Assembly (NCBI GenBank): GCA_028277025.1
Contig: JAPYVG010000022.1
Span: 1 to 29,439 of the forward strand
Length of the DNA stretch: 29,439 nucleotides
Source: Sulfolobaceae archaeon
GTDB lineage: Archaea; Thermoproteota; Thermoprotei_A; Sulfolobales; Sulfolobaceae
Reading direction: 5' to 3'
Positions 1 to 8,941 of the stretch are shown here, one piece after another. The notes under the pieces were generated by a model that was not told the DNA's origin, did not search any database, and saw only the letters and a program-made list of their open reading frames with translations. The position numbers were made by a program, and so were the translations under genes. The first letter of the stretch is position 1. Each line of letters starts with the position of its first letter.

Positions 1-186
1 GAGGACTCCTCTTTCTGGAGGAGGGAGAGGCTTAAGGGCTACCTCACGATCTTCACAATCATGACCAACGTGGTTAGGGAACTGGTGAGTGAGCTTAACC
101 TGAGGAGCGTGGAGGCGTTCCTCAGGTTCGTTGAACGTTATTTAGGCGGACCGCCGGGGCTAATGAAAATCTTTAAGTTACGTTAA
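1..186 (+). pseudogene. C-terminal end of a probable transposase (cut by window edge)
   Basis: Frame 1 is open from the first base to a TAA at 184-186 and encodes 61 residues ending in GGPPGLMKIFKLR. It is basic, has RERLKGYLTIF near the start and no membrane segment. The codons are clearly richer in G and C than those of every other gene here, which fits a mobile gene or a recent arrival. The style resembles the C-termini of crenarchaeal IS transposases, but I cannot name the family and no catalytic residues are visible in this piece. The rest of the gene lies outside the window, so intact or broken cannot be decided. Confidence 0.4.
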
Positions 187-403
187 AGTCCCATAACTGC
201 TGTAGATTATTTGTTTTTAAACATTTAAATGTTTTGATAAACCTACATTTATCTATATATATTTATATATCAAATTATTCATTTATTTAAAGATTAACTA
301 AATATTCTTAACAACATAAATTAGTGTCTAAATATGAAGAGGAAGAAGGAGATGGTTTGTTCACGTAAAAAGAAATTATTCTCGTCATACACTTATATCT
401 GTA
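187..403. other. AT-rich intergenic spacer
   Basis: No gene is supported here. The stretch is very AT-rich and holds a perfect 16-base palindrome at 219-234 (AAACATTTAAATGTTT), just after the GC-rich fragment's stop. The plus-strand frame starting at 334 is antisense to the ModE-like gene and reads as low-complexity hydrophobic sequence, so it is not called. Confidence 0.5.
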
Positions 404-748
404 TTATTGATTATTTTCTAAAATTTCATTCAATTTCTTTTCATATTTTTCTAACATGCTTTGTATTTCTCTTTCTGCCTCCTCATATATTTCTAAAACC
501 TTTAGGACTTTATCCGATAACATCGTTCCTCCAGCTCCCTTTCCGCCTTTCTTCATCTCAATTCCTCCTAATAAATCATTTATCTTTTTTAAATACTCCC
601 ATGCGAATTTATAAGATACTCCCATCTTCTTAGAAGCCTCAGAAATAGAGCCCGTTTCGCTTACACTTCTCAGTAATTTGACTCCACCTTTGCCCAATAT
701 TGGAGTCCCGTTATCAGTCTCAATCCAAATCTTAAATTTAATTCTCAT
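404..748 (-). CDS. ModE-like winged-helix DNA-binding protein (no molybdate-binding domain)
   Basis: 114 residues. Residues about 17-75 match the N-terminal winged helix of ModE and LysR-type regulators: [17 protein letters not shown], then [21 protein letters not shown] and a wing with GGKGAGG. In ModE this domain binds operators of molybdate-transport genes and a C-terminal TOBE domain senses molybdate. Here the TOBE domain is absent and replaced by a short charged helix (about 80-114). The start overlaps the purK stop in an ATGA arrangement, so it is probably translated with purE-purK. Single-domain ModE-like proteins are common in archaea; the ligand, if any, is unknown. Whether it controls purine or molybdate genes cannot be told from this sequence. 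Confidence 0.8.
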   Translation of the reverse strand: MRIKFKIWIETDNGTPILGKGGVKLLRSVSETGSISEASKKMGVSYKFAWEYLKKINDLLGGIEMKKGGKGAGGTMLSDKVLKVLEIYEEAEREIQSMLEKYEKKLNEILENNQ

Positions 749-1839
749 AAATCCAGGCCTTGTGGATATAATAGTCTCATTATAATATCAACTTTTTGCT
801 TAACCTCTTCTAAGTTTTCTCCTACAACGTTTACGTGGCCCATCTTCCTCCTCTTCCTTACTTCTCCTTTTCCATACCAGTAAACTTTACCGTATTTAAG
901 TACTTCAAAAGGCACTTGATCTGTACCCAAAATGTTTACCATCCCTCCGTATGAGAGAAGTTGCGTAGTCCCTAGTTCTATACCGGTTATAGCCCTTAAG
1001 TGTTGTTCAAATTGTGAAACAAATGCTGCATCTAAAGTGTAATGGCCAGTATTATGAACCCTGGGGGCAAATTCATTTATTAATATTTCACCGTCCCTTA
1101 CAAAGAACTCAATCCCCATAGTACCTACATACTCTAGGGAATCCATTAACTTATTAGCTATTTCCGCAAACCTTGGGTCATTTAAAGGGCCATAATTATA
1201 AACTAATATTCCTTTCTCGTTGTAATTGAAAGTAGGTGGGTAAGCCTTAAAGTTACCGTTTTTATCCCTTACTGCAATAATTGAGGCTTCATAATCGAAG
1301 TCAACGTACTCTTCTACGACGAACTTACACTTCATGTTCTTAATAAACGAGTACTTCTCCACATCACCCTTAATGAAGTATTGTCCTTTTCCATCATATC
1401 CACCCCTACTCTGCTTTATGACTCCTACGTTGTTAAACTCATCCTTTAGTATCTTTAATGCCTCTTCACCGTCATTTGCTACGAGAAACCTTGGAGTCGG
1501 TAAGCCGTGGTCCTTATAATATACTTTTTCCTTCCATCTCTCTCTCTTAAGTTCAACCGAATTTAATTTCGGGAGTAGTTTCCCGCTTTCTTCAGCGTAA
1601 CTTAACGCTTCCTCGCTGACGTGTTCGAATTCGAAAGTTACTATATCTGAACTATCTACAAACTCCTTGTATTGTGATGGAGTGAAACATTTGTCTGCAA
1701 TTCTACAAGCAGGGGTATTTAGATCGTCTAATACGTAAAATGTAAAGGGGTACTTTCTTCCTTCTAATATCATCATCCAGCCTAATTGGCCTCCTCCCAG
1801 AATTCCTATTTTAATCGAGTTTTGTATTAAGGACTTCAT
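745..1839 (-). CDS. purK: N5-carboxyaminoimidazole ribonucleotide synthase (PurK)
   Basis: 364 residues, normal for the family. PurK is an ATP-grasp ligase that uses ATP and bicarbonate to carboxylate aminoimidazole ribonucleotide (AIR) to N5-CAIR in de novo purine synthesis. Visible marks are the N-terminal [11 protein letters not shown] loop (residues 12-22), the central ATP-grasp segment with [12 protein letters not shown], the [13 protein letters not shown] stretch and the late catalytic segment [25 protein letters not shown]. The start lies 29 bases inside purE. No ATG, GTG or TTG lies between it and the conserved GILGG motif, so this overlapping start is effectively forced. The product feeds PurE, encoded directly upstream. 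Confidence 0.96.
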   Translation of the reverse strand: MKSLIQNSIKIGILGGGQLGWMMILEGRKYPFTFYVLDDLNTPACRIADKCFTPSQYKEFVDSSDIVTFEFEHVSEEALSYAEESGKLLPKLNSVELKRERWKEKVYYKDHGLPTPRFLVANDGEEALKILKDEFNNVGVIKQSRGGYDGKGQYFIKGDVEKYSFIKNMKCKFVVEEYVDFDYEASIIAVRDKNGNFKAYPPTFNYNEKGILVYNYGPLNDPRFAEIANKLMDSLEYVGTMGIEFFVRDGEILINEFAPRVHNTGHYTLDAAFVSQFEQHLRAITGIELGTTQLLSYGGMVNILGTDQVPFEVLKYGKVYWYGKGEVRKRRKMGHVNVVGENLEEVKQKVDIIMRLLYPQGLDL

Positions 1840-2284
1840 TCTTCATCTCCTCCATAAACTTCTTTACTTTTTCACTTATTTCGGGATATTTAATTCCTAA
1901 AATCCTTAATGCCAGAAGTGCGGCATTTTTTGCCCCACCTATTGCTACAGTAGCTACTGGTACCCCGTAAGGCATTTGGACTATTGAGAGGAGTGAATCA
2001 AGTCCGTTTAAATTTTTGGAGGGTATCGGTACTCCAATAACCGGTAAATGAGTTAAAGATGCTGTCATTCCAGGTAAATGTGCAGCCCCTCCAGCACCAG
2101 CTATTATTACTTCTATCCCCCTTTCGCTTGCCGTCTTCGCGTATTCCATCATAAATTCCGGTGTTCTATGGGCTGAAACTACTCTTGCTTCAACTTCTAC
2201 TCCAAAGCTTTTTAATAATTCAACAGCTTCTTTCATATATTCCCAATCGCTTTTACTACCCATTATAACAGCTACTTTAGGCAT
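1811..2284 (-). CDS. purE: N5-carboxyaminoimidazole ribonucleotide mutase (PurE)
   Basis: 157 residues, typical of class I PurE. The enzyme moves the carboxyl group of N5-CAIR to carbon 4 to give CAIR. The MGSKSDW motif near the start, SAHRTPEFM (about 38-46), [12 protein letters not shown] and the [22 protein letters not shown] substrate region (cited in parts) are all present. It is the first gene of the minus-strand operon purE-purK-ModE-like. A TATA-like box on the minus strand centred near 2313 lies about 28 bases before the ATG, consistent with a leaderless transcript. Having both PurE and PurK indicates the two-step bacterial-type route. Confidence 0.97.
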   Translation of the reverse strand: MPKVAVIMGSKSDWEYMKEAVELLKSFGVEVEARVVSAHRTPEFMMEYAKTASERGIEVIIAGAGGAAHLPGMTASLTHLPVIGVPIPSKNLNGLDSLLSIVQMPYGVPVATVAIGGAKNAALLALRILGIKYPEISEKVKKFMEEMKNEVLNTKLD

Positions 2285-2307
2285 GTTACAAACTAATGCT
2301 TTAGGGT

Positions 2308-2326
2308 AAATAATATTTTTATTAAT
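2308..2326. promoter_or_regulatory. Overlapping divergent TATA elements for purE and the 2345 gene
   Basis: The 60 bases between the two starts contain one AT block. A minus-strand TATA-like match centred near 2313 is about 28 bases from the purE ATG. A plus-strand match (TTTTTATTA, about 2316-2324) is 25-26 bases from the GTG at 2345. The two promoters therefore share or abut one TATA region. Inferred from spacing only. Confidence 0.55.
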
Positions 2327-2344
2327 AAAAGAGAGAGATTATTT

Positions 2345-2935
2345 GTGGAGATTACGTTATTACGTAGACCAGAAGAGGTACTTATACCGATTGTTAAAGG
2401 CGAGTTTCTTGAGAATTTGGGCTTTGAAGTGGATGTTGATAAGGTTAGTTTTACTATATTTGGTATAAGGATGCAAGGAGTTCTGAAGAAGAAGATCGAG
2501 GATGAAAATGCTGTTATAGTTATAAGCAATAAGTTAGGGGGTATAAAACTCGATATTAAGATTATTCAGTTGGATGAGTACTCTAGCAGGCTAAAAATGG
2601 ATATTCACGATTGGGGCTTGATTGGGCCTTTATTAAAGAGTAAGGTAAGGAACAACTTAATAAATTTCGTTATAAAGGCCGAGTTTGAGAGTAATGTAAG
2701 AGTTGAGCGAAAGTTAAAAATCAAGCTTTATACAAATTATTTAGGTTTACTCAAATTATTCGATATTTTACTCAAGGAGGGTGAGAGAAATTCTTACTAT
2801 GTATTGATAATTAACAAAGGGGAATACGTTGTAGAAATAGTAAATGATATACTTCTATCAATGGAAGAGATTAAAAACGCTTGCGAGAAGTTATGTTACA
2901 TTGAAATTTACGAGCTTAAGCCAATATCTATTTAA
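2345..2935 (+). CDS. Unknown protein with SRPBCC-like (helix-grip) N-terminal half
   Basis: 196 residues, not recognised by name. There is no signal peptide or membrane segment. The first 120 residues run as alternating beta strands with a closing amphipathic helix (GPLLKSKVRNNLINFVIKA), a pattern seen in SRPBCC/START-like lipid- or ligand-binding folds. A second part (about 125-196) looks like a separate alpha/beta unit. The start is GTG, with a TATA-like box 25 bases upstream. The protein encoded at 25769-26185 shows a similar strand-then-helix plan, but I see no clear sequence identity. The fold call is an inference. Confidence 0.55.
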   Translation: MEITLLRRPEEVLIPIVKGEFLENLGFEVDVDKVSFTIFGIRMQGVLKKKIEDENAVIVISNKLGGIKLDIKIIQLDEYSSRLKMDIHDWGLIGPLLKSKVRNNLINFVIKAEFESNVRVERKLKIKLYTNYLGLLKLFDILLKEGERNSYYVLIINKGEYVVEIVNDILLSMEEIKNACEKLCYIEIYELKPISI

Positions 2936-2963
2936 ACTTTATAAAGACAAGTAAAAAATTAGT

Positions 2964-3836
2964 ATGGACGTTTACCCTAAGACAGAAGAAGAATTGTATA
3001 AAATCATTAGAAATGCCTATGAAGAGGGTAATAAAATTCAGGTTTTAGGTGACGGAAAGCACGTAAAGAAGGAGAGGGCTGACTTTCACGTGTATACTAA
3101 GAGGATGAATAGATTTGAAATAAAGGGAGATAGAGTAGTCGCTGAGGCTGGGGCTGAGGTTGAAAAGATTAGAAAAGAGGCAAGTGATATGGGATTATTA
3201 TTACCCACTCTATATGATGGCACAGTTGGCGGGCTACTCGCCACTAACTCCCCTTCACCTCTAACAACAAAGTATGGTAGACCTAGTGATTTTACAGAGT
3301 CCTTAAAAATGCTAACGCCATATGGGGGGATTAGGTGGAAAATTTTTGCCGGTTCTATGGGACTTTTAGGTGCAATAAGTGAGGCTGAATTAAGACTATT
3401 CCCTAAACCCCAAAGGATTATGACATATGAAAAGCTAAACGTTATAGAAGATGACGTATTAAAAGTGATAGAGAATAAGCCTATAGTATTGCTTGTAGAT
3501 TATGACGGTAAATCATTTAATATTCATGCCTCTTTTTCAGAGGATGTGAACCTTAAGGGGTTCTCAATAGACGAGGGAGTACCAATAGTCGAGGTAAATA
3601 ATGAAAGGGATGAAGTAATCGTCAACGGGGATAATTTTTCAGAGTTTAAAAAAGTGGTTGAGGTAAGTAAACCGGCGTATGCGTATTGGATTTATAAATC
3701 TAACGTCTTTATGTTATATAACGCTAACAAAGAACAGCTGAGAACTGCTGGGATTAAATATTATTCGAGGAATGAGCCTAAGGAAGTGTTTATAAAGCTT
3801 AAAAGGTTATTAGACGGTAAAAATATCTTTGTATGA
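2964..3836 (+). CDS. FAD-binding oxidoreductase subunit (GlcE/PCMH type)
   Basis: 290 residues. The N-terminal 150 residues match the PCMH-type FAD-binding domain of the glycolate oxidase/FAD-linked oxidase family: [26 protein letters not shown], then [15 protein letters not shown] (86-100) and [20 protein letters not shown] (128-147). The C-terminal part is short, as in GlcE-type subunits, and has no Cys-rich Fe-S motif. The substrate is unknown; a 2-hydroxyacid is the family's usual one. A TATA-like CTTTATAAAG at 2937-2946 lies about 23 bases before the ATG. Its stop overlaps the next start by four bases (ATGA), so it is co-transcribed with the nucleoside hydrolase. No partner subunit is encoded nearby. 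Confidence 0.85.
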   Translation: MDVYPKTEEELYKIIRNAYEEGNKIQVLGDGKHVKKERADFHVYTKRMNRFEIKGDRVVAEAGAEVEKIRKEASDMGLLLPTLYDGTVGGLLATNSPSPLTTKYGRPSDFTESLKMLTPYGGIRWKIFAGSMGLLGAISEAELRLFPKPQRIMTYEKLNVIEDDVLKVIENKPIVLLVDYDGKSFNIHASFSEDVNLKGFSIDEGVPIVEVNNERDEVIVNGDNFSEFKKVVEVSKPAYAYWIYKSNVFMLYNANKEQLRTAGIKYYSRNEPKEVFIKLKRLLDGKNIFV

Positions 3837-4765
3837 AGAGGCATTTCGTAATTGATTGTGATACAGCAGAAGACGATATAATGTCACTTTTCATGTTAAT
3901 TAGGAATGGAGTGAGCGTGGAAGGAGTTACTATTGTTGAGGGCAATATTTCTTACGAGCAAGAAATTAATAATGCACTATGGGCTTTAGAGTTTATAAAA
4001 AGGGAAGACATTAAAGTTTATCCTGGTAGTGATAGACCCCTAGTTAAAAACTTTAGGAGTGTTGAGGAAGTCCATGGTAAAGGGGGAATAGGAGATAAGA
4101 TTGTAAAACCACAGAAACTAAGGGCTGAGAATAAGAAGGCTGTAGATGCTATTGTTGAGTTGGCAGACAGATATGCTGGTAAATTAGAGTTCTTAGCTAT
4201 TTCACCATTAACTAACCTAGCTCTAGCTTATCTAAAAGACAAGAGTATTGTAGATAAGATCAAGAAAGTGTGGGTTATGGGAGGTACTGTTTGGGGTAGA
4301 GGTAATATTACTCCAGTCGCGGAATATAACATTTGGGTAGATCCAGATGCAGCTAAAATAGTATTTAATTCAGGGTTTAATATCACAATGGTCCCTTGGG
4401 ATGTTATTGTTAATTATCCAGTAGATGATGACACTTGGGAAAAGATAAAGAGGATGGGGACTCAAATGAGTAAGTTTTATGTAGAGATTTACAGTCATTA
4501 CAGAGAATATTCCATGAAGAACGAGAAAATAGGCGGTACGCCTCATCCAGATTTAATAACTACTGCTGTTGCATTAAATAAAGACGTTATTAAGAAGAGT
4601 GAAAAACACTATGTTGACGTGGAGAACTGTGATTGTTTAACTAGAGGAATGACAGTAATAGATTATCTCTCAATATGGAAGAAAGAACCTAATGTTGAAG
4701 TGGTATATGAAATTAATAAGGGAAAGTTTCTAGAAATGTTATTTGATTTGCTCAATTGGTTCTAA
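3833..4765 (+). CDS. Nucleoside hydrolase (inosine/uridine-preferring family)
   Basis: 310 residues, the family's usual length. It should cleave the N-glycosidic bond of ribonucleosides to base plus ribose for salvage. The N-terminal calcium-site aspartates are visible as DCDTAEDD (8-15), a variant of the common DTDPGxDD. VMGG, then [15 protein letters not shown] and a C-terminal [11 protein letters not shown] carry the other conserved ligand and ribose-binding positions. Whether it prefers purine or pyrimidine nucleosides cannot be told. It overlaps the FAD gene by ATGA. Its stop codon interlocks with the stop of the convergent regulator gene on the other strand. Confidence 0.92.
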   Translation: MKRHFVIDCDTAEDDIMSLFMLIRNGVSVEGVTIVEGNISYEQEINNALWALEFIKREDIKVYPGSDRPLVKNFRSVEEVHGKGGIGDKIVKPQKLRAENKKAVDAIVELADRYAGKLEFLAISPLTNLALAYLKDKSIVDKIKKVWVMGGTVWGRGNITPVAEYNIWVDPDAAKIVFNSGFNITMVPWDVIVNYPVDDDTWEKIKRMGTQMSKFYVEIYSHYREYSMKNEKIGGTPHPDLITTAVALNKDVIKKSEKHYVDVENCDCLTRGMTVIDYLSIWKKEPNVEVVYEINKGKFLEMLFDLLNWF

Positions 4766-5046
4766 CAGTCGAACTTATTACATAAGCTGAACTCCATTTC
4801 TTTTATTAGATCCCTTAAGACAAGATAGTTCTTATACAACTCCTCATACCCCTCCTCGGTTATCCCGAAAATTACATCACCATTACCTATATACGCCTTT
4901 CTAACTATATACCCCTTCTTCTCTAGGTTAACAATCCTTTTAGCTAGTTTTTTACTGTTTACTCCTAAGTATCGGCCTATCTCCCTTAAACTAAGTTCTT
5001 GCTCTTCTGAAAGTACTGTTAGAATCGCTAATTCTAATATATCCAC
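4762..5046 (-). CDS. Small winged-helix transcription regulator
   Basis: 94 residues. Residues 3-70 form a compact winged helix-turn-helix: [39 protein letters not shown], then a wing and [11 protein letters not shown]. This is the MarR/ArsR/PadR-like plan seen in many archaeal regulators; there is no ligand domain beyond a short C-terminal helix with two cysteines. The start is GTG, only six bases after the stop of the upstream MFS gene, so the two form an operon and the regulator may sense that transporter's substrate. The last four bases overlap the nucleoside hydrolase stop. Confidence 0.8.
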   Translation of the reverse strand: MDILELAILTVLSEEQELSLREIGRYLGVNSKKLAKRIVNLEKKGYIVRKAYIGNGDVIFGITEEGYEELYKNYLVLRDLIKEMEFSLCNKFDC

Positions 5047-5052
5047 AATAAG

Positions 5053-6063
5053 TTAAACTCTCCTGAAGTATTTAAGTGAAAGTGCTAAAAATAGGGATAT
5101 GATAGATGAGGAGAGGAGGGATAGTTTAGGTGAGGAAAGAGAAAGTGAGATTAGATAACCCACTAGCCATGCGGATTGCTGTAAGGAATTTATTACCGCG
5201 AAATCTCTAGTACTTTTAGCATTACTATCCTCTAAAGAAGTAGGGATTATAGCTTCCCAATTACCGAAGAAGATTGCGAATAATGGGTTTAAGTAAAGTA
5301 AATATGTAAGTGAGAACAAGAAAAGGAATAAAGGGAGAAACCCTTTCTTATAGGATGAGAGCAACGTGAGTACAGCTCCTAAGATTTCAGCTATGGTAGC
5401 TAAAAGTCCTATCTCTGTATAGTCTAAATTATAAACGTCTTTAACTTCTAAGAATACATAAGGAAATGAAAGGGAAATAGGTATTATTACCACATAAGGG
5501 ATCAACACCTTCCTACTTATTAGAGAACCATTATCGTCCATTACTTTAATATCTTCTAAACGGGTTATCGGTAGTGACGCTAGGATATTAAATAGGCCAG
5601 CTATTATGAATACGTAACGTAGGGAAAAGATAGTAGCCACTTCCCCGCCCACGAAAGGAGAGAACAATGAAGGTAAAATAGAAAAAGCCCACACTTTGGA
5701 TATAACACCTTTACCTAAATTGCTCATGTAAGAGTAATAGTTGGGTAATGAGATGAACACAGTTGAGGATAACGAGTAACTGATTAATAAAGTCTCCATA
5801 TTAACTGCCAAACCCATTAAGATTAATCCCATCCCACCTAAAGCCATCCCTAAAATTATGCTCTTCACAATCCCTATCCTCTTAGAAATTTTATATCCGA
5901 TGAATGGCATTAACATCCCTAAAACAGAGTAGGAGATATAAAGAGTTGGTAATTCGTTTGTGGTTATGAATTGTATAGCATAAATCGAGATTAGCGGGTA
6001 GTAAAGGTAATACGATACTCCCCATAAGAACCAGCTTAATGCTAAAAGTTCGGTTTTATTCAT
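5053..6063 (-). CDS. Major facilitator superfamily transporter
   Basis: About 336 residues with about 10-12 hydrophobic segments. MFS traits include the loop KISKRIGIVKS between early helices and repeated glycine-rich helices. The frame is open further upstream to 6147, but that extension would run through the divergent acs start and has a non-membrane composition. I chose the ATG at 6061-6063 because the shared TATA element centred at 6094 lies about 31 bases upstream; the ATG at 6070-6072 would be too close. The substrate is unknown. Downstream in the same operon is the small winged-helix regulator. Confidence 0.85.
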   Translation of the reverse strand: MNKTELLALSWFLWGVSYYLYYPLISIYAIQFITTNELPTLYISYSVLGMLMPFIGYKISKRIGIVKSIILGMALGGMGLILMGLAVNMETLLISYSLSSTVFISLPNYYSYMSNLGKGVISKVWAFSILPSLFSPFVGGEVATIFSLRYVFIIAGLFNILASLPITRLEDIKVMDDNGSLISRKVLIPYVVIIPISLSFPYVFLEVKDVYNLDYTEIGLLATIAEILGAVLTLLSSYKKGFLPLFLFLFSLTYLLYLNPLFAIFFGNWEAIIPTSLEDSNAKSTRDFAVINSLQQSAWLVGYLISLSLSSPKLSLLSSSIISLFLALSLKYFRRV

Positions 6064-6087
6064 GTTTTGCATACTTTGTTTGTAAAG

Positions 6088-6100
6088 TAAAAGCTTTTTA
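6088..6100. promoter_or_regulatory. Near-palindromic TATA element shared by acs and the divergent MFS operon
   Basis: TAAAAGCTTTTTA reads as a TATA-like box on both strands. It is about 31 bases from the MFS ATG and about 37 bases from the acs ATG, giving transcripts with leaders of roughly 4 and 10 bases if transcription starts 26-27 bases from the box centre. This is an inference from archaeal promoter spacing. Confidence 0.55.
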
Positions 6101-6130
6101 TGTGGGTTTAAAAAATTTATACTGATAGAT

Positions 6131-8110
6131 ATGGCTGACAAAATCACTGAACAGATTGAACAGTTAAATGAAAAGAATTTAGAGGAGAAGGCGGATTATA
6201 ATATACGTTATTATAAGTATTTATACAAGAAAAGTGTAGAAGAGCCAGACAAGTTCTGGAGTGAAATAGCTGAGGAGCTAATAGACTGGTTTGAACCCTG
6301 GAAACAAGCTTTCGTACAAGAAGAAGGTTTATTAACTAAATGGTTTGTTGGGGGGAAGTTAAACGCTAGTTATAACGCCGTAGATAGGCATTTGAATAGT
6401 AGTAGGAAATACAAGGCTGCGATAATTTGGGAGAGCGGTAGGGGAGAGAAGAAAGTAGTCACTTACCAAGACTTGTATTATGAAGTGAACAAGTGGGCTA
6501 GGGCACTAAAAGAATTAGGAGTAAAGAAAGGAGATAGGGTAACGATTTACATGCCCTTAACACCAGAAGGGGTTATAGCGAAACTAGCCGTTGCTAGGTT
6601 AGGCGCAATACATAGTGTAGTTTTTGCGGGGTTCGGTGCGCAAGCATTAGCTGACAGAATACAAGACGCTGGGGCAAAAGTTGTAGTAACTGCTGACGCA
6701 TATTATAGGAGGGGGAAATTAGTAGAGCTAAAGAAGACCGTTGATGAGGCATTGAACATTTTAGGTGATAAAAACCCGGTAGAAAAAGTCTTAGTTTGGA
6801 AGAGGACCGGCACAGAAATACCGTTTAATGAGAAGAGGGACGTTTATTTTGATGAAGTAGGGAAATACTCTCCAATAGAACCTGTACCAGTTGAGGCTAC
6901 TGAACCATTATTCATACTTTACACCTCTGGTACTACTGGGAAACCGAAGGGTATTGTACATAGTACTGGAGGGTATTTAGTAGGAACTTCATTAATGTTG
7001 TTATGGAGTTACGGGTTAAGTCAAGAAAATGACGTATTATTTAACACATCTGATATAGGTTGGATTGTAGGTCACTCATACATTACTTACTCACCGCTAG
7101 TCATGGGAAGGACTGTGGTAATTTATGAAGACGCCCCGGACTATCCCTACCCAGATAAGTGGGCAGAAATAATAGAGAGATATAGGGCTACAACATTTGG
7201 CACCTCAGCAACCGCTATAAGATCTTTCATGAAGTACGGAGAAGATTATGTCAAACAACACGACCTCTCTTCATTGAGGATAATCGTAACTAACGGTGAG
7301 CCGTTAAATTATGCTCCTTGGAAGTGGGGTTTAGAGATTGTAGGAGGTGGGAAAGTATTCATGAGTCACCAGTGGTGGCAGACAGAGACTGGAGGGCCTA
7401 ATATTGGTTATATGCCCGGAATAATCTATTTACCAATGAAATCTGGCCCAGCTGTAGGATTCCCATTGCCCGGCAATAAAGTTGAAGTGTTAAACGATGA
7501 AGGAAAGCAAACTAAGCCGAGAGAAAGGGGATATCTAGTTATGTTGCCTCCGTACCCACCGATGATGATGATAGGTATGTGGAACGATCCCGGAAATGAG
7601 AGATTAAAGAAGACTTACTTCAGCAAGTTCCCTGGCATCTATTACCCAGGGGATTATGCTATGGTTGATGAGGACGGATATGTATGGGTAATGGGTAGGG
7701 CTGACGAGACAATTAAAGTTGCTGCTCATAGGATAGGGGCTGGAGAAGTAGAGTCTATTGTAACCGCTCATCCTGCAGTAGCTGAAGCAGCTGCAATAGG
7801 TTTACCGGATCCAGTAAAGGGAGAGGCTGTACACTTATTTGTCGTGCTTAAGGCTGGCTATTCACCCTCACCAGAGCTTGCTAAAGACATTCAGAATCAC
7901 GTAAGGAAATTCATGGGTGCAATTGTTACGCCAGAAGTCCACTTCGTTGATAAATTGCCAAAGACTAGGTCTGGTAAGGTAATGAGGAGGGTAATTAAAG
8001 CTGTCATGATGGGTCAATCAGCCGGTGATATCTCAACATTAGAGGACGAGGCATCCATGGAAGAAATTAAGAAAGCGGTAGAAGAGTTCAAGAAATCACT
8101 AAAGTCTTAA
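6131..8110 (+). CDS. acs: Acetyl-CoA synthetase (AMP-forming acyl-CoA synthetase)
   Basis: 659 residues, full length for Acs. It activates acetate (or another short acid) with ATP to acyl-AMP and then to acyl-CoA. Seen in order: the phosphate-binding loop YTSGTTGKPKG (about 263-273), the substrate-pocket region HQWWQTETGG (about 410-420), where Trp favours small acids, the hinge with GRADETIKVAAHRIG, and the C-terminal lysine motif PKTRSGKVMRR, whose Lys is the catalytic and often acetylated residue. Sulfolobales also have close relatives specific for 3-hydroxypropionate or propionate in their carbon-fixation cycle, so acetate specificity is likely but not proven. It is a single gene with its own promoter. 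Confidence 0.93.
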   Translation: MADKITEQIEQLNEKNLEEKADYNIRYYKYLYKKSVEEPDKFWSEIAEELIDWFEPWKQAFVQEEGLLTKWFVGGKLNASYNAVDRHLNSSRKYKAAIIWESGRGEKKVVTYQDLYYEVNKWARALKELGVKKGDRVTIYMPLTPEGVIAKLAVARLGAIHSVVFAGFGAQALADRIQDAGAKVVVTADAYYRRGKLVELKKTVDEALNILGDKNPVEKVLVWKRTGTEIPFNEKRDVYFDEVGKYSPIEPVPVEATEPLFILYTSGTTGKPKGIVHSTGGYLVGTSLMLLWSYGLSQENDVLFNTSDIGWIVGHSYITYSPLVMGRTVVIYEDAPDYPYPDKWAEIIERYRATTFGTSATAIRSFMKYGEDYVKQHDLSSLRIIVTNGEPLNYAPWKWGLEIVGGGKVFMSHQWWQTETGGPNIGYMPGIIYLPMKSGPAVGFPLPGNKVEVLNDEGKQTKPRERGYLVMLPPYPPMMMIGMWNDPGNERLKKTYFSKFPGIYYPGDYAMVDEDGYVWVMGRADETIKVAAHRIGAGEVESIVTAHPAVAEAAAIGLPDPVKGEAVHLFVVLKAGYSPSPELAKDIQNHVRKFMGAIVTPEVHFVDKLPKTRSGKVMRRVIKAVMMGQSAGDISTLEDEASMEEIKKAVEEFKKSLKS

Positions 8111-8446
8111 AATCTTTTTATATCCTCTCCTCGTTACTTAAACTAGTCTAAGGAAATAAGATATATTGAATATTGGTTTTATGACCTATAGAGAATGTTA
8201 AAATCCCTCAAATGAAACCGCTAAGGCAAATTTGAATTGTTACTACCTTTAACTTCAGTTTTTGCCCCTGCATTTTCAAGATCGAGTAAGGGATTTAGTG
8301 CTTAGTATGTGGGTTCTAGGAATCTATCTGCATCAGCAAGGGAATTCATCAATAAAAGTTCATTGTAAATAAGCGAAAGATTTCTACAATTATGAAAAGG
8401 AATATGCTGTCAATAATAGTTTCCGAAAAACAGTAAGTTTAAGTGT
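8111..8446. other. Non-coding, apparently decayed sequence
   Basis: No open frame worth calling. The segment TCATCAATAAAA at about 8347 recurs at about 8632, near the other end of the small ORF that follows, so the two could be ends of a decayed element; the match is only 12 bases and may be chance. No tRNA or convincing small RNA was seen. Confidence 0.4.
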
Positions 8447-8638
8447 TTACCCGTGGCGTAACTTTTCCTTACTTCTAATTACTTTTAATTCCACCACGGG
8501 CACCCCTCTTAAGGGATCATACACATTCACCCTTAACTCATTGGGGCTAGTCGAGGGAAACGCCACTACCCTCCCATCCAGTTTTTCACTCCCCAAACCT
8601 CGTGAGCAGAGCCCGTCATCAGTTAGGGAGATCATCAA
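8447..8638 (-). CDS. Doubtful 63-residue ORF or 5' gene fragment
   Basis: 63 residues, not recognised. A minus-strand TATA-like box (8661-8667) lies 26 bases before the ATG, the spacing expected for a leaderless gene, and the reading has a plausible mix of residues (GRVVAF, VNVYDPLRGVPVVEL). It lies alone in an 830-base region that otherwise looks decayed. The short inverted repeat CCCGTGG/CCACGGG at its 3' end suggests it could be the surviving 5' part of a longer gene or of a mobile element. No function is proposed. Confidence 0.3.
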   Translation of the reverse strand: MMISLTDDGLCSRGLGSEKLDGRVVAFPSTSPNELRVNVYDPLRGVPVVELKVIRSKEKLRHG

Positions 8639-8941
8639 TAAAAACTACTTCAGTAATACTATATAAACATTACTTAATCAAAACGATATTTAGAAGTGAT
8701 TAAAAATAACGAGTAGTTACGTAGAAACGTTACAGTCTTTGATGCTATTCAACATTCTTATCTTTCTTCCCACCACTAAAGTTCATGATTTTTAATACTT
8801 AGAGTGTGTCACTATGAAGTCTATGAGCGATGCGATGTTGAGGAAGGTTACCCAATGAAACTCCCCATTTCATGGCCGGCTCCCCAACCTGGGCTTGGGG
8901 AGACGATGGTTGAATCGTGAAACCTATGAAACTCCACTCCT
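8639..8941. other. Non-coding stretch with a mobile-element-like 3' end
   Basis: No gene seen. 8641-8810 is AT-rich without clear structure. 8820-8940 is GC-richer and contains a perfect 8-base hairpin followed by a TTGAATCGTGAAACCT segment related to the right ends of the insertions at 10385-10654 and 23712-23920 (described separately). It stops just after the 3' end of the minus-strand MFS gene. Confidence 0.45.
8812..8933 (+). mobile_element. Possible decayed element end with hairpin (copy C)
   Basis: A hairpin with perfect arms CTCCCCAA (8880-8887) and TTGGGGAG (8895-8902) and a 7-base loop is followed by GGTTGAATCGTGAAACCT, close to AGGTTGAACA...TCATGAAACCT at the right end of the 10385-10654 insertion. 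A direct repeat ATGAAACTCC occurs at about 8863 and 8927. Only the right part is recognisable, so the boundaries are approximate and the assignment is an inference. Confidence 0.35.

Noticed and set aside
334..633. Plus-strand frame of 99 codons
   Set aside because: It is antisense to the ModE-like gene, with a low-complexity hydrophobic reading and no promoter at leaderless distance.
6064..6147. N-terminal extension of the MFS gene to 6147
   Set aside because: It would cross the acs start and promoter, and the shared TATA box fits the start at 6063.
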